Assembly: GCF_000276665.1 (NCBI RefSeq)
Contig: NW_004955472.1
Span: 12,668,045 to 12,732,044, forward strand
DNA: 64,000 nucleotides
Direction of reading: 5' to 3'
Origin: Chinchilla lanigera
Taxonomy: Eukaryota; Chordata; Mammalia; Rodentia; Chinchillidae
Positions 61,437-64,000 of this stretch are shown in pieces; position 1 is the stretch's first letter; the number at the start of each line of letters is the position of its first letter. The translations under genes were made by a program, and so were the position numbers. The notes beneath the pieces were generated by a model. The model saw nothing but the letters and a program-made list of their open reading frames with translations. It ran no database searches and was not told the origin of the DNA.

Positions 61437-62683
61437 TANNNNNNNNNNNNNNNNNNNNNNNNNNNNNNNNNNNNNNNNNNNNNNNNNNNNNNNNNNNNNN
61501 NNNNNNNNNNNNNNNNNNNNNNNNNNNNNNNNNNNNNNNNNNNNNNNNNNNNNNNNNNNNNNNNNNNNNNNNNNNNNNNNNNNNNNNNNNNNNNNNNNNN
61601 NNNNNNNNNNNNNNNNNNNNNNNNNNNNNNNNNNNNNNNNNNNNNNNNNNNNNNNNNNNNNNNNNNNNNNNNNNNNNNNNNNNNNNNNNNNNNNNNNNNN
61701 NNNNNNNNNNNNNNNNNNNNNNNNNNNNNNNNNNNNNNNNNNNNNNNNNNNNNNNNNNNNNNNNNNNNNNNNNNNNNNNNNNNNNNNNNNNNNNNNNNNN
61801 NNNNNNNNNNNNNNNNNNNNNNNNNNNNNNNNNNNNNNNNNNNNNNNNNNNNNNNNNNNNNNNNNNNNNNNNNNNNNNNNNNNNNNNNNNNNNNNNNNNN
61901 NNNNNNNNNNNNNNNNNNNNNNNNNNNNNNNNNNNNNNNNNNNNNNNNNNNNNNNNNNNNNNNNNNNNNNNNNNNNNNNNNNNNNNNNNNNNNNNNNNNN
62001 NNNNNNNNNNNNNNNNNNNNNNNNNNNNNNNNNNNNNNNNNNNNNNNNNNNNNNNNNNNNNNNNNNNNNNNNNNNNNNNNNNNNNNNNNNNNNNNNNNNN
62101 NNNNNNNNNNNNNNNNNNNNNNNNNNNNNNNNNNNNNNNNNNNNNNNNNNNNNNNNNNNNNNNNNNNNNNNNNNNNNNNNNNNAGACCTCTCCGGAGCGT
62201 CACTGGCTCCTCCAGGGCAGCCTGTACAGTTAGGGGAAGAATGGCCTCCAGGGGGTCTCCCCGGGTATTGCGCAAGGTCCTCCTGGTCTCCAGCTCCCGA
62301 ATGGCTCCCGCGTCCCCAGTCAGCTGGACCTCTGAGTCATCAGGTGTCAGTACTCTCGTGCTACCCGAGTCCTTGTTCATCGGCTGCTCCTCCGCTGACT
62401 CCGGACCTTTCTGGCTCTCAAGGACAGGGCCAAGAGCGACCCACTGGGTGGCATGTTGTCCCAGAGGTTTCTCCATGTCGGGATGGTTCACGCACATCTC
62501 TGGGCGGGCCTATTTTGTGTCGGTGCTTCTCTGTGGCATGGCAGTTCTAGACCTCACAGCTGCCGCCGACCCGAGGGCTGGCGCACATCTCTGCGCCACT
62601 TCCTGCGCGCCTGAGTGGTGGGGCTGCGTCCTGCCCACAAGGACCGGAGCGCCCCAGCCCCACGCGGCCTCCCCTCCCCGGGG
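61437..62683 (-). pseudogene. Candidate processed retrocopy of an unidentified gene
   Basis: A GC-rich, CpG-containing block is flanked by the exact 13-mer 'cctgtacataata' (61,424-61,436 and 62,684-62,696), the hallmark of L1-driven insertion. On the minus strand, a 5'-UTR-like segment is followed by an ATG at 62,497 with an in-frame stop upstream. A second ATG eight codons in ('gacATGg', 62,476) has the better start context. The frame is open for 104 codons to the gap (62,186). The peptide is acidic, Glu/Gln-rich, with an Arg-rich segment, and I do not recognise it. The right end lacks an A tail, consistent with a 5' end there. The expected A tail would be near 61,437, inside or beside the gap. 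Whether it is intact or broken cannot be seen. Confidence 0.55.
61439..62183. other. Assembly gap (745 N) inside the insert
   Basis: Unresolved bases begin two nucleotides after the left copy of the 13-bp duplication. ORFs of 284, 379 and 485 codons called across it are artefacts in their N portion. Confidence 0.99.
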
Positions 62684-64000
62684 CCTGTACATAATACATC
62701 TTAATTCTTCTTCCCCATTCCCCTCCCATCCCTTCAATCCTTTACTCCCTCCCCATTTACAAAAGCTTTCTTTCCATTTTTCCTTCCATTCTGTTTTTTT
62801 AATCCTCTTTTTCTTCCTTTTCTTCCCCCTTCCCCTTTGAACATGTTCTTCCTACTTTGCAATATCTGTCCTCCATTTTGCTCCTTATTTGACCTTTAGG
62901 TTTCTCACATAAGAGAAACAATGTGATATTTAAATGTGTGTATCACATTTATTTCACTTAAAATTATGGTGTCAAGTTACAGCCATTTACCTAAAGATGT
63001 CTCAAGTTTATCCTTCTTTATGACAAAATAGTACTCCACTGTACATAAAAACCATATTTTCTTTATCCATTTATCTGCTGAGGGACATATGTGCTGTTTC
63101 CAAGATTCAGCTATTGTAAATTGCTGCTGTAAACATGGATATGCATATAGCACCGTAGTATGATGCTTTTAATTCTTTCAGGAAGACACCTAGAAGGGGA
63201 ACACTGGGGTCAAATGGAACTTCTAGTTTTAGGTTTTTGAAAAATCTCCATACTGATTTCCATAGTGATTGTACAAATTTACAATCTCATCAACAATGGA
63301 GAAAGGTTTGTTTTGCCCCACAGCATCACCTGCTTTTGTTATTGGTTGACTTCTTGATGATAACCATTCTTTCTGGAGTGAAATGGAATCAGTGTTGTCT
63401 TAATTTGTGTTTCACAAATGACCAGTGATGTTGAACATTTTTCATATATGTATTTGCTGTTTGTACTTCTTCATCTGAGAAGTGTCTATTCATCTCAGAT
63501 GCCCATTTTTGGATTGGGTCTTTAAATTTGAGGGGGGTCTGATTTTTTTGAGTTATTTATGTATTCTAGATACCAGTTCTTTGTCTGAAGAGGAGCTGGT
63601 AAAAATTTTTTCCCAGAGTGTGTTGCCTTTTCACTCTGTAGGTGGTTTCTTTTGCTGTGAAGAATCTTTTCAACTTAATGTGATCCTGTTTGTTGATTCT
63701 TTGCAGTATTTCTTGTGTGATCTGGGTTTTGTTCATAAAGTCTTTGCCTAAACCTGTTTCTTCCAGAGTTTTACCTATTCTATCTTCCAGCAGATTTAGT
63801 GTTTCTGTTTTAATATTTAGATCTTTGATCCATTTCAGCTTTAGTTTAATCTGTGGTGAGAGACAGGGGTCTAGGTTTAATCTTTGGAATGTGGAAAGCC
63901 AGTTTTCCCAGCACCACTTATTAAAGAAGCTATCTTTCTTCCAGTGAAAGTGTTTGGCCTCTTTGTCAAAGATTAGGCAGCTAGGTATGTTTGGGGTTTT
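62684..64000 (-). mobile_element. LINE-1 3' UTR and ORF2 C-terminal region (antisense), runs off the window
   Basis: 62,697-62,900 is the C/T-rich (sense: A/G-rich) 3' UTR. From about 62,950 the reverse complement matches L1 ORF2: 'aatagtactccactgtacat', 'tttctttatccatttatctg', 'ccatagtgattgtacaaatt' and 'cccagcaccacttattaaag'. No minus-strand ORF of 60 codons exists, so ORF2 is riddled with stops. The 63,237-63,947 plus-strand ORFs are antisense shadows of this L1. Confidence 0.93.

Noticed and set aside
61358..62840. ORFs of 284, 379 and 485 codons at the second gap
   Set aside because: Their length comes from the N run. Only the minus-strand 104-codon segment from 62,497 is kept, as part of the retrocopy candidate. 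The plus-strand continuation is its antisense shadow.
63237..63947. Three plus-strand ORFs near the right end
   Set aside because: They are the antisense of L1 ORF2, which is itself broken on the minus strand.
1..64000. A previously undescribed multi-gene system
   Set aside because: No gene cluster or coding system is visible. The sequence is ordinary mammalian non-coding DNA apart from the CpG island and the retrocopy candidate.

Overview
This is a gene-poor window of mammalian nuclear DNA, almost certainly from a rodent. The SINE content points there: B1 (7SL-derived) elements, B1-ID dimers, and several copies of a tRNA-derived ID-like SINE with a clear box A/box B layout and A-rich tail. 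The ID-like consensus (ending in 'aaggtcgtgagttcg') is not the classic mouse/rat form. I suspect a non-murid lineage such as a hystricomorph or beaver relative, but that is recollection and cannot be verified here. Background sequence is AT-rich and CpG-depleted, as expected for mammalian intergenic or intronic DNA. I found no exon that I can assign to a known protein.

Layout. Positions 1-9,800 are AT-rich with scattered old repeats (MIR, MER5A-like, a probable solitary LTR at about 1,730-2,255) and one recent ID-like SINE at 7,362 with a perfect 22-bp target-site duplication. Positions 9,880-11,430 form the only CpG island. It is interrupted by a 665-base assembly gap and is very probably a TATA-less promoter or first exon, but the gene and direction cannot be read. 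Positions 11,430-24,680 are largely unique AT-rich sequence with MIRs, a MER20-like element, a B1-ID dimer and one ID-like SINE. Positions 24,680-26,205 hold the 3' end of a dead LINE-1 with an unusual tandemly repeated 3' UTR. Positions 26,200-52,500 mix unique sequence with MIR, L2, a Tigger-like element, a MaLR-like LTR carrying a nested SINE, MER5A-like elements and L1 3' UTR fragments. Two short regulatory-looking motifs stand out there, at 30,592-30,617 and 42,873-42,893. Positions 52,600-54,400 look like an ancient L1-class repeat with a 179-codon ORF of doubtful reality.

Positions 58,800-64,000 are a stack of nested insertions. An old sense-strand L1 was hit by a MaLR-like LTR and an ID-like SINE. 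Next to it lies the 3' end of an antisense L1. That L1's 3' UTR is split by a GC-rich insert of about 1.25 kb, flanked by an exact 13-bp duplication. The insert contains a second assembly gap (745 N) and a minus-strand ORF open for 104 codons up to the gap. It is best explained as a processed retrocopy of an unidentified gene and is the most interesting object in the window. No CRISPR, operon, tRNA/rRNA gene or intact transposon ORF was seen.
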